This document shows, one piece after another, positions 8,574 to 18,221 of a stretch of DNA of 64,000 nt (position 1 is the stretch's first letter; every line of letters begins with the position of its first letter). The DNA lies in the NCBI RefSeq assembly GCF_902499125.1, contig NZ_CABVPX010000004.1, positions 124,001 to 188,000 on the forward strand, given 5' to 3'. The notes below the pieces were generated by a model, which saw only the letters and a list, made by a program, of their open reading frames with translations, searched no databases and was not told the origin of the DNA. Origin of the DNA: Burkholderia arboris (lineage in GTDB: Bacteria > Pseudomonadota > Gammaproteobacteria > Burkholderiales > Burkholderiaceae). The translations under genes were made by a program, and so were the position numbers.

Positions 8574-10472
8574 TCAATACGCGCCGCCGACGCGATGCGT
8601 CGCGACGTAATGATCGGGGCCGACCGCGACGAGCGGCGCGACGACCGGTTCGTCGCCGATCGTGCGGATCGGGCTCGGAATCTCGTCCGCCGCGAGCTGG
8701 CGCGGCGCATGCCGGCGCGCGGGGTCGGCCACCGGCACCGCGCTCATCAGCTTCTTCGTGTACGGGTGCTGCGGCGCCTCGAACACCGCGCGGCGCGGGC
8801 CGATCTCGACGATCTGGCCGAGATACATCACCGCGACGCGATGGCTGATGCGCTCGACCACCGCCATGTCGTGCGAGATGAACAGGTACGCGACGCCGAG
8901 CTCGCGCTGCAGGTCGAGCATCAGGTTGACGATCTGCGCCTGCACCGACACGTCGAGCGCCGATACGGACTCGTCGGCGATCACGACCTTCGGATTCAGT
9001 GCGAGCGCACGCGCAATCGCAATCCGCTGGCGCTGCCCGCCCGAGAATTCGTGCGGATAGCGGCGCGCGGCCTCGGGCGGCAGGCCGACCTTGTCGAGCA
9101 GCCAGTCGACGCGCGCCTGCGCCTCGCTGCCGGTTGCGACGCCGTGCACGAGCAACGGCTCCATGATCGAGAAGCCGACGGTCAGGCGCGGGTTCAGCGA
9201 CGCGAACGGGTCCTGGAAAATGAACTGGATGTTCCGGCGCAGCGCCTGCAGGTCCGGGCCCTTCATTGCGCTGATGTCGCGGCCGTCGAATTCGATCGAA
9301 CCGCTCTGCGATTCGACGAGGCGCAACAGCGAACGGCCGGTGGTCGACTTGCCGCAGCCCGATTCGCCGACGAGCGCGAGCGTCTCGCCCGCGCGCAGCT
9401 CGAAGCTCACGCGCTCGACCGCATGCACGTATTGCGACACGCGGCCGAACACGCCGCTCTTCACCGGGAAACGCGTGACCAGATCGCTCACGCGCAGGAT
9501 CGGCGGCGCCGCCCGATCGACGGGCGGCTGCACATCGTCGTTCGCGGCAGGCGCCGTGGCCGGCGCCGTCGTGTTCGCGTCCACCTTCAGCAGCGGGAAT
9601 TTCTCGGGCGCGTCGGTGCCCTGCATCGAGCCGAGCCGCGGCACGGCGGCGAGCAGCGCGCGCGTGTAGCGATGCGCGGGCGCCGCGAAGAGGCGGTCCG
9701 ACTCGCCCTCCTCGACCTTCTCGCCGCGATACATCACGAGCACGCGGTCGGCCACTTCGGCCACCACGCCCATGTCGTGCGTGATGAAGACCACGCCCAT
9801 GTTCATTTCGTCCTGCAGCCCGCGCACCAGTTGCAGGATCTGCGCCTGGATCGTCACGTCGAGCGCGGTCGTCGGCTCGTCGGCGATCAGCAGCGCGGGC
9901 CGGCACGACAGCGCCATCGCGATCATCACGCGCTGCCGCATCCCGCCCGACAGCTGGTGCGGATAGCGCGCGAACACACGGCGCGCTTCCGGGATGCGCA
10001 CGAGATCGAGCAGCCGCAGCGCTTCCGCGCGGGCTTCGGCCGCGCCCTTCGACTGGTGCAGCGCAATCGCTTCGCTGATCTGGTCGCCGACCGTGAACAC
10101 CGGGTTCAGCGACGTCATCGGCTCCTGGAAGATCATCGCGATGTCCGCGCCGCGGATGCCGCGCATCGTCGCGGCGCTGGCCCGGGCCAGATCGACGAGC
10201 GCGCCGCCACGGCGCCGGAACGCGATCCGGCCGCCCGTGATCGCGCCGCCGCCGTGCTCGACGAGCCGCATCAGCGCAAGCGACGTGACCGACTTGCCCG
10301 AGCCCGATTCGCCGACGATCGCGAGCGTCTCGCCGCGATCGACGTGAAACGACACGTTGCGCACCGCGTCGAACGTCGCGCCTTCGCGGCGGAACGTGAC
10401 CGACAGGTCGTCGACGGCCACCACGCGCTGCTCGGGCAGCGCCAGGGTCGACGGGTTACGGCTCGAAGTCAT
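8574..10472 (-). CDS. gsiA: Fused dual ATPase of peptide ABC transporter (GsiA type)
   Basis: The 632-residue protein carries two complete ABC domains in one chain, as in GsiA. Domain 1 has Walker A GESGSGKS, signature LSGGMRQR and Walker B LLIADEPT; domain 2 has [16 protein letters not shown] and VVIADESV. Each ends with the oligopeptide-transporter C-terminal extension ([24 protein letters not shown]). The ATG at 10472 has the site GAGGAGACA in front; the longer frame from 10541 lacks one. The second Walker B has Ser where Thr is usual, which is common in this group. It lies 25 bases after the isoaspartyl-peptidase gene. Confidence 0.92.
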   Translation of the reverse strand: MTSSRNPSTLALPEQRVVAVDDLSVTFRREGATFDAVRNVSFHVDRGETLAIVGESGSGKSVTSLALMRLVEHGGGAITGGRIAFRRRGGALVDLARASAATMRGIRGADIAMIFQEPMTSLNPVFTVGDQISEAIALHQSKGAAEARAEALRLLDLVRIPEARRVFARYPHQLSGGMRQRVMIAMALSCRPALLIADEPTTALDVTIQAQILQLVRGLQDEMNMGVVFITHDMGVVAEVADRVLVMYRGEKVEEGESDRLFAAPAHRYTRALLAAVPRLGSMQGTDAPEKFPLLKVDANTTAPATAPAANDDVQPPVDRAAPPILRVSDLVTRFPVKSGVFGRVSQYVHAVERVSFELRAGETLALVGESGCGKSTTGRSLLRLVESQSGSIEFDGRDISAMKGPDLQALRRNIQFIFQDPFASLNPRLTVGFSIMEPLLVHGVATGSEAQARVDWLLDKVGLPPEAARRYPHEFSGGQRQRIAIARALALNPKVVIADESVSALDVSVQAQIVNLMLDLQRELGVAYLFISHDMAVVERISHRVAVMYLGQIVEIGPRRAVFEAPQHPYTKKLMSAVPVADPARRHAPRQLAADEIPSPIRTIGDEPVVAPLVAVGPDHYVATHRVGGAY

Positions 10473-10497
10473 GCGTGTCTCCTCGTGCGATCCGGCA

Positions 10498-11496
10498 TCA
10501 GGCCGCATCGTCGCTGTAGATGCCGACGACCGGCGCCTCACCGACGCGCGCGTAGCCGCGGTACATCCCTTCGGTGTTGAACGGCATCGCGACGTTGCCC
10601 TGTGCGTCGACCGCGACGATCCCGCCGCGGCCCGCGAGGCGCGGCAGCTTGTTCATCACGACGTCGTGTGCCGCATCGGCCAGCGACGCGCCGCGATAGG
10701 CCATCTGCGCGGCCACGTCATGCGCGGTCGCGAGCCGGATGAACATTTCGCCCGTGCCCGTCGACGATACCGCGCAGGTCGCGTCGTCCGCATAGCAACC
10801 GGCTCCGATGATCGGCGAATCGCCGACCCGTCCGGGCTGCTTGTTCGTGATGCCGCCCGTCGACGTCGCCGCCGCGATGTGGCCGTTCAGGTCGCACGCG
10901 ACCGCACCGACCGTGCCGTGCTTGCGGTCCGGATCGAGCGGCTCGGCCGGCTGCGGCTGCGGCTGCGACTTGCCGAACGCAAACGTCGCCGCATCGTGGT
11001 CGAGCATCGCACCGGCCGCCGCACGCGCCTTGACCCACTGCGCATGCCGCGACTCGGTATCGAAGTAGCCGGGTTCCGCGAGTTCGAGCCCCTGCGCGGC
11101 GGCGAACGCATCGGCGCCCGCGCCGGCGAACAGCACGTGCTCGCTCACCTCCATCACGCGTCGTGCAGCCAGCACCGGATTGCGCACGCGCGTCGCGCAG
11201 CAGATCGCGCCGGCGCCGAGCGTCGCGCCGTCCATGACCGCCGCGTCGAGTTCATGCTTGCCTTCTGCCGTATAAACGGCGCCGCGTCCGGCGTTGAACA
11301 GCGGACAGTCCTCGAGCATGCGCACCGCGACCGTGACGGCGTCGAGCGCACTGCCGCCGTCGGCCAGCACCTGCTGCGCGGCCTGCAGGATCGCGGTCAG
11401 TTCGGCACGGTATCGACGTTCGGTGTCGGTATCCATCGCTTCGCGCAGGATCGTGCCTGCGCCGCCGTGAATTGCGACGATCGCGGATGAAGTCAT
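10498..11496 (-). CDS. iaaA: Isoaspartyl peptidase / L-asparaginase (Ntn hydrolase)
   Basis: This is a 332-residue precursor of the plant-type asparaginase family. It cleaves beta-aspartyl dipeptides and asparagine after cutting itself before the nucleophile Thr; here the motif is G194-T195-V-G, with the flanking HGGAG at residues 10-14 and [15 protein letters not shown] near the end. The start ATG overlaps the upstream regulator stop (ATGA), so the two are coupled. E. coli also has iaaA directly before gsiABCD, and the same order here supports orthology. It would break imported or recycled isopeptides in the cytoplasm. Confidence 0.92.
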   Translation of the reverse strand: MTSSAIVAIHGGAGTILREAMDTDTERRYRAELTAILQAAQQVLADGGSALDAVTVAVRMLEDCPLFNAGRGAVYTAEGKHELDAAVMDGATLGAGAICCATRVRNPVLAARRVMEVSEHVLFAGAGADAFAAAQGLELAEPGYFDTESRHAQWVKARAAAGAMLDHDAATFAFGKSQPQPQPAEPLDPDRKHGTVGAVACDLNGHIAAATSTGGITNKQPGRVGDSPIIGAGCYADDATCAVSSTGTGEMFIRLATAHDVAAQMAYRGASLADAAHDVVMNKLPRLAGRGGIVAVDAQGNVAMPFNTEGMYRGYARVGEAPVVGIYSDDAA

Positions 11497-12449
11497 GATT
11501 TTTTCGGACGTGGGGAAGAAGGGTTGGCGGCCGGCAACGCCGCTTGCGGCTGCACGAGCCACGGCAGCAGGAATTCGGTCATCTCGGCGGCGGATTTCGC
11601 GGACCGGTGCGTGCGCAGCGCGACTGCATCGATCAGCGCCTCGATCATCGTGAGCACGGCGGCTTCCGACGTGGCCGCGAAACGCCGTTCGGCCTTGACG
11701 TACAGGTTCAGCGATGCGATCGGCGCCAGCGGCGATTGCGGCCCGTCGGAGATGCCGAGCACGCGCGCACCGCGCGCCGCCGCACGCCGGGCCAGCTCGA
11801 TCGTGTCCTTCACATAGCGCGGAAACGCGAGCGCGATCACGAGATCGCGCGAATCGGCCGTGTACAGGCGCCGCGCCGCGTGCGAAGGGCCGCCGAGCAG
11901 CGCGAGCGATTGCACGCTGTCGTGGCACACGGACAGCCCGTGCTCCATCAGCCCGGTCAGAAACGCGCTCGACCCCGCGCCGAGGATCAGCACGCGCCGC
12001 GCGCCGACGATCGCCTCGACCGCGGCCTCGACATCGGCCGCGTCGAGTTGCGCGCGCGTGCCCTCGATGTTGGCGACAGCCTGGTCGAATACCGCGTCGA
12101 TCCACGCGGCGCCGCGTACGCCGGGCTCCTGCTCCTGCGCGGAACGCAACCGCTCCACCGGCCCGAGCGTCGCTTCGAAGCCCCTCACGAGCGCCGCGCG
12201 CATCGCCGGATAGCCGTCGAAACCGAGCGCCTTCGCGAAGCGGTTCGCAGTCGCGATCGACGCATTCACGGCCTGCGCGAGTTCGTCGATCCGCATCGTC
12301 GCCGCGCGAAACGGGTTCGCGAGCACGAATTCACCCATGCGCCGGTGAATCGGCGTCATCAACGGCATCGCCGACGCGATCCGCTCGGCGATCGCGGGTT
12401 CGTCGTGACTGGCGTCGTGCGGAACGAGAGGCGTCATGCGAAGGGTCAT
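11493..12449 (-). CDS. MurR/RpiR-family transcriptional regulator
   Basis: An N-terminal RpiR helix-turn-helix (FRAATMRIDELAQAVNASIATANRFAKALG) is followed by a SIS sugar-phosphate-binding domain (VLILGAGSSAFL, then VIALAFPRYVKDTIELARRAAARGARVLGISD). I place the start at ATG 12449 (318 residues). Alternatives are ATG 12437 and a TTG at 12479 that has a GGAGACA site. It is the first gene of the operon and is coupled to iaaA. Family members sense phosphorylated sugars, often amino sugars of the cell wall, so a link between wall recycling and peptide uptake is plausible. A GAAAA/TTTTC dyad at 12490-12507 is a likely operator. Confidence 0.85.
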   Translation of the reverse strand: MTLRMTPLVPHDASHDEPAIAERIASAMPLMTPIHRRMGEFVLANPFRAATMRIDELAQAVNASIATANRFAKALGFDGYPAMRAALVRGFEATLGPVERLRSAQEQEPGVRGAAWIDAVFDQAVANIEGTRAQLDAADVEAAVEAIVGARRVLILGAGSSAFLTGLMEHGLSVCHDSVQSLALLGGPSHAARRLYTADSRDLVIALAFPRYVKDTIELARRAAARGARVLGISDGPQSPLAPIASLNLYVKAERRFAATSEAAVLTMIEALIDAVALRTHRSAKSAAEMTEFLLPWLVQPQAALPAANPSSPRPKKS

Positions 12450-12489
12450 TGCAAGGTGAATGAAAATCAATTTACACAATCTGTCTCCA

Positions 12490-12507
12490 GAAAAGAAATA
12501 AATTTTC
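12490..12507. promoter_or_regulatory. Candidate RpiR operator upstream of the gsi operon
   Basis: GAAAA at 12490-12494 and TTTTC at 12503-12507 form an AT-rich dyad with an 8-base spacer, 41 bases before the proposed start of the RpiR gene. RpiR regulators often bind AT-rich GAAA/TTTC dyads next to their own gene. Autoregulation is inferred. Confidence 0.35.
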
Positions 12508-12670
12508 ATCAGGGTTGTCACGCCCTGCCCGGCGTCCGGCGTTCGTCCGGAAACCGCTCAGCCCCGTCGCGCGGGCCTTTGGCGCGCGATCTCGATGCGT
12601 CGCCGCACACGCCGCACTCACCCGCTCATCGGGAAAACCCCGAGCAAGTTCGTTCGAATGCAGATTCACG

Positions 12671-12706
12671 TTGACCGGATTCGAATTCGAACATAGGATG
12701 TTCGAA
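12671..12706 (+). promoter_or_regulatory. Promoter with 9-bp inverted-repeat operator for the MFS-GH31-porin genes
   Basis: TTGACC at 12671-12676 lies 17 bp before TAGGAT at 12694-12699. The inverted repeat TTCGAACAT (12686-12694) / ATGTTCGAA (12698-12706), with a 3-base spacer, covers the -10 element, so a bound protein would block the promoter. A related shorter dyad, TGTTC-N4-GAACA, lies at 12751-12764, about six helical turns downstream. The rest of 12508-12908 shows no gene. No cognate regulator gene is adjacent. Confidence 0.5.
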
Positions 12707-12750
12707 AATGATCAGTCGTCAGATAACATGGCGATTGAATGACAGATAAA

Positions 12751-12764
12751 TGTTCGCTTGAACA
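12751..12764. promoter_or_regulatory. Secondary TGTTC/GAACA dyad
   Basis: TGTTC at 12751-12755 and GAACA at 12760-12764 repeat the core of the larger operator at 12686-12706. The spacing between the two centres (about 61 bp) would allow DNA looping by a tetrameric repressor; this is inference. Confidence 0.3.
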
Positions 12765-12908
12765 CCGTATTTTCGGCATAACCGAGGAAAAACGGCGCGC
12801 ATCAAGATCGGACATCGTACAAATAAAGCGAAACAAGCCATCCCGGACGGATGGCCCTCATGGATCGGGCAGGCGCCGCGCGCCCGCCCTGTCTGACAGG
12901 AGACAGCA

Positions 12909-14180
12909 GTGAAGACAGTCAAGGCGTTGCGCTGGTGGATCATCGTGCTCGTGTGTCTCGGCACGATCCTCAACTACCTCGCACGGAATTCCCTCGCGGT
13001 GCTGGCACCCGAGCTCAAGCAGGTGTTCTCGATCTCGACGCAGCAGTATTCGTACATCGTCGGCGCATTCCAGATCGGCTACACGATCATGCAGCCGGTG
13101 TGCGGGTTCGTCGTGGACCTGATCGGGCTGCGGCTCGGCTTCGCGCTGTTCGCGATGCTGTGGTCGGTGGTCGGCGTCGCGCACGGCTTCGCGTCGGGCT
13201 GGCTGTCGCTCGGCATCCTGCGCGGCTTTCTGGGGCTGTTCGAGGCCGCCGCGATTCCGTCGGGGATGAAGGCCGTCGCCGAATGGTTTCCCGATCGCGA
13301 GAAATCCGTCGCGGTCGGCTACTTCAACGCGGGTACGTCGCTCGGCGCCGCGATCGCGCCGCCGCTCGTCGTGTTCCTGTCGATGCGGTTCGGCTGGCAG
13401 GCCGCGTTCATGGCCACCGGTGCGCTCGGGTTCGTATGGGCCGCGCTCTGGTACACGCAATACCGGTCGCCGGCCGATCACCCGCGCATCACGCCGCAGG
13501 AGCGCGCGCTGATCCGCGACGGCCAGGCCACGATGCCGGCCGTGTCGACGCGCCGGATCCGCGACGTCGTCACCGCGCGGCGCTTCTGGGCCATCGCGCT
13601 GCCGCGCTTCTTCGCGGAGCCCGCGTGGCAAACCTTCAGCTTCTGGATTCCGCTGTACCTCGCGACCGAACGCCACATGGCGCTCGCGCAGATCGCGATC
13701 TTCGCGTGGATGCCGTTTCTCGCGGCCGACCTCGGCGGCATCGCGGGCGGCTACCTGTCGCCGTATCTCGCGAAACGCTACAAGCTGCCGCTCGTGTGGT
13801 CGCGCGTCGCCGGCGTCGCGCTCGGCGCGGTGCTGATGCTCGGGCCCGCGATGATCGGCCTCGTGTCGTCGCCGTACACGGCCATCGCGCTGTTCTGCGT
13901 CGGCGGTTTCGCGCACCAGATGATCTCCGCGCTCGTCAACACGCTGTCGGCCGACGTATTCGATCCCGAGGAAGTCGGCACCGCGAGCGGCTTCGCCGGG
14001 ATGGCCGCGTGGATCGGCGGCCTCGGTTTCTCGCTGCTGGTCGGCGCGCTCGCCGACAAGATCGGCTATGCGCCGCTGTTCGCGTGCCTCGGCCTGTTCG
14101 ACATCATCGGCGTCACGCTGCTCGCGGTGCTGATCCGCGGGCAGTCGAAGCAGGAACGCCTGCTCGCGCGGCACGCCTGA
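12909..14180 (+). CDS. MFS transporter (anion:cation symporter type, sugar acid or glycoside uptake)
   Basis: The 423-residue, 12-helix transporter has ACS-family features: KALRWWIIVLVCLGTILNYLARNSLAVLAP at the N-terminus in place of the NYxDR motif, and the GxxxDxxGLRLGF loop after helix 2. ACS members such as ExuT move hexuronates, glucarate or related anions with protons. It starts at GTG 12909 with an AGGAGA site 6-8 bases before it. It heads a set with a GH31 glycosidase and a porin, so it probably imports an oligosaccharide, glycoside or its breakdown product. Confidence 0.85.
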   Translation: MKTVKALRWWIIVLVCLGTILNYLARNSLAVLAPELKQVFSISTQQYSYIVGAFQIGYTIMQPVCGFVVDLIGLRLGFALFAMLWSVVGVAHGFASGWLSLGILRGFLGLFEAAAIPSGMKAVAEWFPDREKSVAVGYFNAGTSLGAAIAPPLVVFLSMRFGWQAAFMATGALGFVWAALWYTQYRSPADHPRITPQERALIRDGQATMPAVSTRRIRDVVTARRFWAIALPRFFAEPAWQTFSFWIPLYLATERHMALAQIAIFAWMPFLAADLGGIAGGYLSPYLAKRYKLPLVWSRVAGVALGAVLMLGPAMIGLVSSPYTAIALFCVGGFAHQMISALVNTLSADVFDPEEVGTASGFAGMAAWIGGLGFSLLVGALADKIGYAPLFACLGLFDIIGVTLLAVLIRGQSKQERLLARHA

Positions 14181-14207
14181 CATTTGCCCTCACCAGGAAT
14201 CGCATTC

Positions 14208-16628
14208 ATGACTTCGCTCCTTCATCCGCCCGTGTTCCGCGTCGCCGGCAAGCATGCGAACCGCGTGCTGCTCGCGTCCGATGCGGGCGCCACCCTCGAG
14301 ATCTTCGTGCTCGAGGACGACATCGTGCGGGTACGCGTGCTGCCCGACGCGACGGCGCACACCCCGCGCACATGGACGATCGCGCCGGGCCTCGACGACG
14401 TGCCGCTCGACGGGCGCGATCGCCTCGACCTCGACGGCTTCACGCTGCCCGCCTTTACCCTCGCCGAAGACGACGACGGCCTGCACGTCGAAACCGCGCA
14501 GATCCGGCTCGCCGTGCGCTGGCAAGGCGGCCATTGCACGTGGTCGATGCGCGGCGCGGACGGTACGTGGCGCGTCGCGCTCGCCGATCGCGCGACGCAG
14601 GCGTACAACTTCGGCTGGTGGGACGGGCGCGCCTATCACTACGTCGCCCGCGAACGCGGCGACAAGGTGTTCGGCCTTGGCGAACGCGCGGGCGAACTCG
14701 ACCGCACGGGCGCGCGCTTCGAGATGCGCAACATCGACGCGATGGGCTACAGCGCGAAGCATACCGACCCGCTGTACAAGCACATCCCGTTCTACATCAC
14801 GTGGTCGCCCGATGCGTGCCAGGGCTTCGGGCTGTTCTACGACACGCTGTCGGACTGCTCGTTCGACATGGGCCGCGAGCTCGACAACTATCACGGCCCG
14901 TACCGCTACTTCGTCGCCGAGCATGGCGATCTCGATTACTACTTCATCGCATCGCCCGATACGCCGCTCGCGGCCGCGCGGCGCTTCACGTGGCTCACCG
15001 GGCGCCCCGCGCGCACGCCGAAATGGGGGCTCGGCTATTCGGGCTCGACGATGAGCTATACCGACGCGCCGGATGCACAGCAGCAGATGAACCGGTTCGT
15101 CGAGCAGTGCGACGCGCACGACATCCTGTGCGATTCGTTCCACCTGTCGTCGGGCTATACGTCGATCGGCGCGAAGCGCTACGTATTCAACTGGAACCGC
15201 GACAAGTTTCCCGACGCGAAGGGCTTCGCGAAGCACTATCGCGACCACGGCATCCGCCTGTGCGCGAACATCAAGCCGTGCCTGCTGCGCGACCATCCCG
15301 CGTTCGACGATGCCGCGCAACGCGGCCTGCTGATCCGCTCGGCATCCGGCGAACCCGCGTGGGTGCAGTTCTGGGACGAGGTCGGCGCGTACGTCGACTT
15401 CACGCAGCCGGACGCGTACCGCTGGTGGCGCGAACAGGTCACATCGGCACTGCTCGAGTACGGGATCGAATCGACCTGGAACGACAACAACGAATACGAG
15501 ATCTGGTCGCCCGATGCGATCGCGCACGGCTTCGGCCGATCGTTCCCGGCACGCGAAGCAAAAGTGTTGCAGACGATGCTGATGATGCGCGCGTCGCGCG
15601 AAGCGCAGCGTGCGCATGCACCGGCGCAGCGGCCGTTCCTCGTGTCGCGCTCCGGCGGCGCCGGCATGCAGCGCTACGTGCAGACCTGGTCCGGCGACAA
15701 CTACACGTCGTGGGAAACGCTGCGCTACAACCTGAAGATGGGCCTTGGGCTCGCGCTGTCGGGCGTATCGAACATCGGCCACGACATCGGCGGCTTCTCC
15801 GGCCCCGCGCCGTCGCCCGAGCTGCTGCTGCGCTGGGTGCAGTTCGGCATCTTCATGCCGCGCTTCAGCATCCATTCGTGGAACGACGACGGCACCGTCA
15901 ACGAGCCGTGGATGTATCCGGAGATCACCGCGCAGATCGCGTCGCTGATCAAGCAGCGCTACCGGCTGCTGCCTTACCTCTATCACCTGCTGTGGCTGTC
16001 GACGACACGCTACGAGCCCGTGCTGCGGCCGACCCTTGCGGATTTCCCCGGCGATGCGCGCTGCTACGACGCGTGCGACGACATGATGCTCGGCGACGCG
16101 CTGCTCGTCGCGCCGGTCGTCGATCCCGGCCAGACCGAGCGTACGGTCTACCTGCCGTCGGGCGCGCGCTGGATGTGCTGTGCGAGCGCGCAGGCGTTCG
16201 ACGGCGGCGCGAGCGTGACGCTGCCCGCACCGCTCGACACGCCGGTGATGCTGCTGCGTGAAGGCCGCGTGCTGCCGCTGAACGTCGCGGCGCAGCATTT
16301 CGGCACGCGCGCCGACACACGCGGCTTCCTCGTCGCGCCCCGCATCGAGGACGGCGTCGCATACGGCGAATGCGTCGAGGACGACGGCGAAACGGAAGCG
16401 TGGCGCGACGGCGAATACGGACTGTGGCGCATCGAGACCGGCCGCGAGGCGTCGGGCGTGCTCGGCGTGTCGGTCCGCTGGGACGGCCACCCGGGCCGCC
16501 CGGCCAGCCGCGTCGAGATCCTGCTGCCCGCGTCGCTGCAAGGCCCGGTTGCCGTCCGCGGCGCCCGCGCCGAACAGGACACGCGGGACGGCGCATGGCG
16601 CCGCCTCGTCGTGACGTTCGACAACTGA
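14208..16628 (+). CDS. Glycoside hydrolase family 31 enzyme (alpha-glucosidase / alpha-xylosidase type)
   Basis: The 806-residue protein has the GH31 plan: an N-terminal beta-sandwich, a (beta/alpha)8 barrel starting around GRPARTPKWGLGYSGS, then C-terminal beta domains. The nucleophile is D426 in WNDNNE (424-429) and the acid/base is D497 in WSGDN (494-498); GHDIGGFSG follows near 525. There is no signal peptide, so it acts in the cytoplasm on an imported alpha-glycoside. The ATG at 14208 has AGGAA before it; a possible start at 14184 would add eight residues. It lies 27 bases after the MFS gene. Whether it prefers glucose, xylose or another sugar cannot be told. Confidence 0.88.
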   Translation: MTSLLHPPVFRVAGKHANRVLLASDAGATLEIFVLEDDIVRVRVLPDATAHTPRTWTIAPGLDDVPLDGRDRLDLDGFTLPAFTLAEDDDGLHVETAQIRLAVRWQGGHCTWSMRGADGTWRVALADRATQAYNFGWWDGRAYHYVARERGDKVFGLGERAGELDRTGARFEMRNIDAMGYSAKHTDPLYKHIPFYITWSPDACQGFGLFYDTLSDCSFDMGRELDNYHGPYRYFVAEHGDLDYYFIASPDTPLAAARRFTWLTGRPARTPKWGLGYSGSTMSYTDAPDAQQQMNRFVEQCDAHDILCDSFHLSSGYTSIGAKRYVFNWNRDKFPDAKGFAKHYRDHGIRLCANIKPCLLRDHPAFDDAAQRGLLIRSASGEPAWVQFWDEVGAYVDFTQPDAYRWWREQVTSALLEYGIESTWNDNNEYEIWSPDAIAHGFGRSFPAREAKVLQTMLMMRASREAQRAHAPAQRPFLVSRSGGAGMQRYVQTWSGDNYTSWETLRYNLKMGLGLALSGVSNIGHDIGGFSGPAPSPELLLRWVQFGIFMPRFSIHSWNDDGTVNEPWMYPEITAQIASLIKQRYRLLPYLYHLLWLSTTRYEPVLRPTLADFPGDARCYDACDDMMLGDALLVAPVVDPGQTERTVYLPSGARWMCCASAQAFDGGASVTLPAPLDTPVMLLREGRVLPLNVAAQHFGTRADTRGFLVAPRIEDGVAYGECVEDDGETEAWRDGEYGLWRIETGREASGVLGVSVRWDGHPGRPASRVEILLPASLQGPVAVRGARAEQDTRDGAWRRLVVTFDN

Positions 16629-16734
16629 AGCAAGCCCGATCAGGCGGGCCGTTCGCGCGGCCCGCCGCCCGTCATAGAGGAGGCGCTGCAGCCTCCCGCC
16701 CCGTTGAAAAGATGATGAGCCCCGGAGATCGACC

Positions 16735-17922
16735 ATGAAAGCACCCGTCAACCGTTATGCAATCCTGATTTTATCGGCCGCATCGCTCAGCGCGACCGCC
16801 GCCCACGCGCAGAGCAGCGTGACGCTGTACGGCGTCGTCGACGATTCGCTCGCGTACGTGAACAACCAGCAGGGCCATTCGAACCTCTACATGCGCGACG
16901 GCAACCTGTACGCGTCGAAGTTCGGGCTGCGCGGCGACGAAGATCTCGGCGGCGGCACGCACGCGATCTTCGACCTGCAGTCCGGCTTCAACCTGAACAC
17001 GGGTGCGCAGGCCGCCGCCGGCACGATGTTCAACCGCCAGGCCTTCGTCGGCCTGCGCAACGATCGCTACGGCACGATGACGGCCGGCCGCCAGTACACG
17101 CCCTACTTCCTGTTCGTCGGCCCGTACGCGTCGAGCAGCTGGCTGACCGGCGCGACGGGCGCGCATCCTGGCGACATCGACGGCCTCGACACGACGATCC
17201 GCGTGAACAACTCGGTCACCTATACGTCGCCGACCTTCGCCGGGCTGACCGCGAGCGCGATGTACGCATTCGGCGGCATCGCCGGCGCGACCGGCAAGGG
17301 CAACACGTTCAGCGCCGCGCTGCGCTACGCGAACGGGCCGATCGGGATCGCGGCCGGCTACCTGCGGATCAACAGTTCGGGCTCGTCCGCGGGCTTCCTG
17401 AATCCGGCCACCGCACCGTCGGGCAGCTTCGCGGTGTCCGTGCTGAACCAGGGCTACCTGACCGCGAAAGCCGTCGAGCAGGTCGCGGCAGCCGGCAACT
17501 ACACGCTCGGCGACCTGACGATGGGTCTCAACTATTCGAACGTGAAGTACCTGCCCGGCAACGGCTCCGCGTTCACCGACACGGCCGTGTTCAACACCTA
17601 CGGCGCGCTTGCCGCATACCGCTTCACGCCGGCGTTCTCGGTGGCCGGCGCATTCGCGTACACGCTGGCGTCGAGGGCGAACGGCGTCGCGAACGCGGCC
17701 CGCTACCAGCAGTATTCGCTGAAGGAGTCGTACAGCCTGTCGAAGCGCACGACGCTCTACGCGCTGCAGGCGTACACGCATTCGAGCGGCCAGACGCTCG
17801 GCGCGCAAGGCGCCGGCCACGTCATCGACGCCGCGCCGATCGTCGGCGATTCGCAGCAGCTCACGCCGTCGACGACGCACGGCCAGTTCGTCGGCATGGC
17901 CGGCATCGCCGTCACGTTCTGA
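16735..17922 (+). CDS. Gram-negative trimeric porin
   Basis: The 395-residue outer-membrane porin has a signal peptide ending AAHA before QSSVTLYGVVDDSLAYVNN, the typical first strand of Burkholderia/Neisseria general porins, then KFGLRGDEDLGGG. It ends in the usual aromatic C-terminus (AGIAVTF, terminal Phe), recognised by the BAM complex. Downstream of the MFS and GH31 genes by 106 bases, it may open the outer membrane to the same substrate, either in the same transcript or from its own promoter. Confidence 0.9.
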   Translation: MKAPVNRYAILILSAASLSATAAHAQSSVTLYGVVDDSLAYVNNQQGHSNLYMRDGNLYASKFGLRGDEDLGGGTHAIFDLQSGFNLNTGAQAAAGTMFNRQAFVGLRNDRYGTMTAGRQYTPYFLFVGPYASSSWLTGATGAHPGDIDGLDTTIRVNNSVTYTSPTFAGLTASAMYAFGGIAGATGKGNTFSAALRYANGPIGIAAGYLRINSSGSSAGFLNPATAPSGSFAVSVLNQGYLTAKAVEQVAAAGNYTLGDLTMGLNYSNVKYLPGNGSAFTDTAVFNTYGALAAYRFTPAFSVAGAFAYTLASRANGVANAARYQQYSLKESYSLSKRTTLYALQAYTHSSGQTLGAQGAGHVIDAAPIVGDSQQLTPSTTHGQFVGMAGIAVTF

Positions 17923-17958
17923 ACCCGCCCCGCAGCGCCTTCGGCGCGCAGCCCATGC

Positions 17959-17993
17959 CCCGGACGATGCGCGTTCCGCGCGCGCCGTCCGGG
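17959..17993 (+). terminator. Possible hairpin after the porin gene
   Basis: CCCGGACG (17959-17966) pairs with CGTCCGGG (17986-17993); the GC-rich 19-base loop can pair further. There is no T-run, so it is a weak or factor-assisted terminator. The remaining stretch to 18221 holds no gene. Confidence 0.3.
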
Positions 17994-18058
17994 CGCCCGA
18001 TGTCCGTCCGCCACGACGTCTTCCGCGTCCCGCCGGCCCACCCGGCGAATCGCCCGGG

Positions 18059-18087
18059 TTTTCCCGATCGCCCCGATACCTTACAAT
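18059..18087 (+). promoter_or_regulatory. Weak candidate promoter of betT
   Basis: TACAAT at 18082-18087 is the only good -10 in the 299-base gap before the transporter gene; TTTTCC 17 bp before it is a poor -35. If used, it would give a leader of about 125 bases. No betaine-regulator (BetI-like) palindrome was recognised. Confidence 0.25.
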
Positions 18088-18221
18088 TCGTCAGGTTCAT
18101 CCCTTCTGCATGCCCCTTCTTGCAGTCCTGACACCGCGGTACACTCGACGCACGCCGTATCAGGGTCCGACGCGCGACGCGCGCGCCGGGCGGCGTCGCG
18201 CCTCGTTGCGCCCACAACTGG

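Noticed and set aside
12851-16261. Open frame of 1136 codons over the MFS and GH31 genes
   Set aside because: It is an arginine- and alanine-rich shadow frame; the real MFS and GH31 proteins in other frames show clear family motifs.
14190-16751. Antisense open frame of 853 codons
   Set aside because: It mirrors the GH31 gene in GC-rich DNA, has no recognisable domain and lacks a plausible start.
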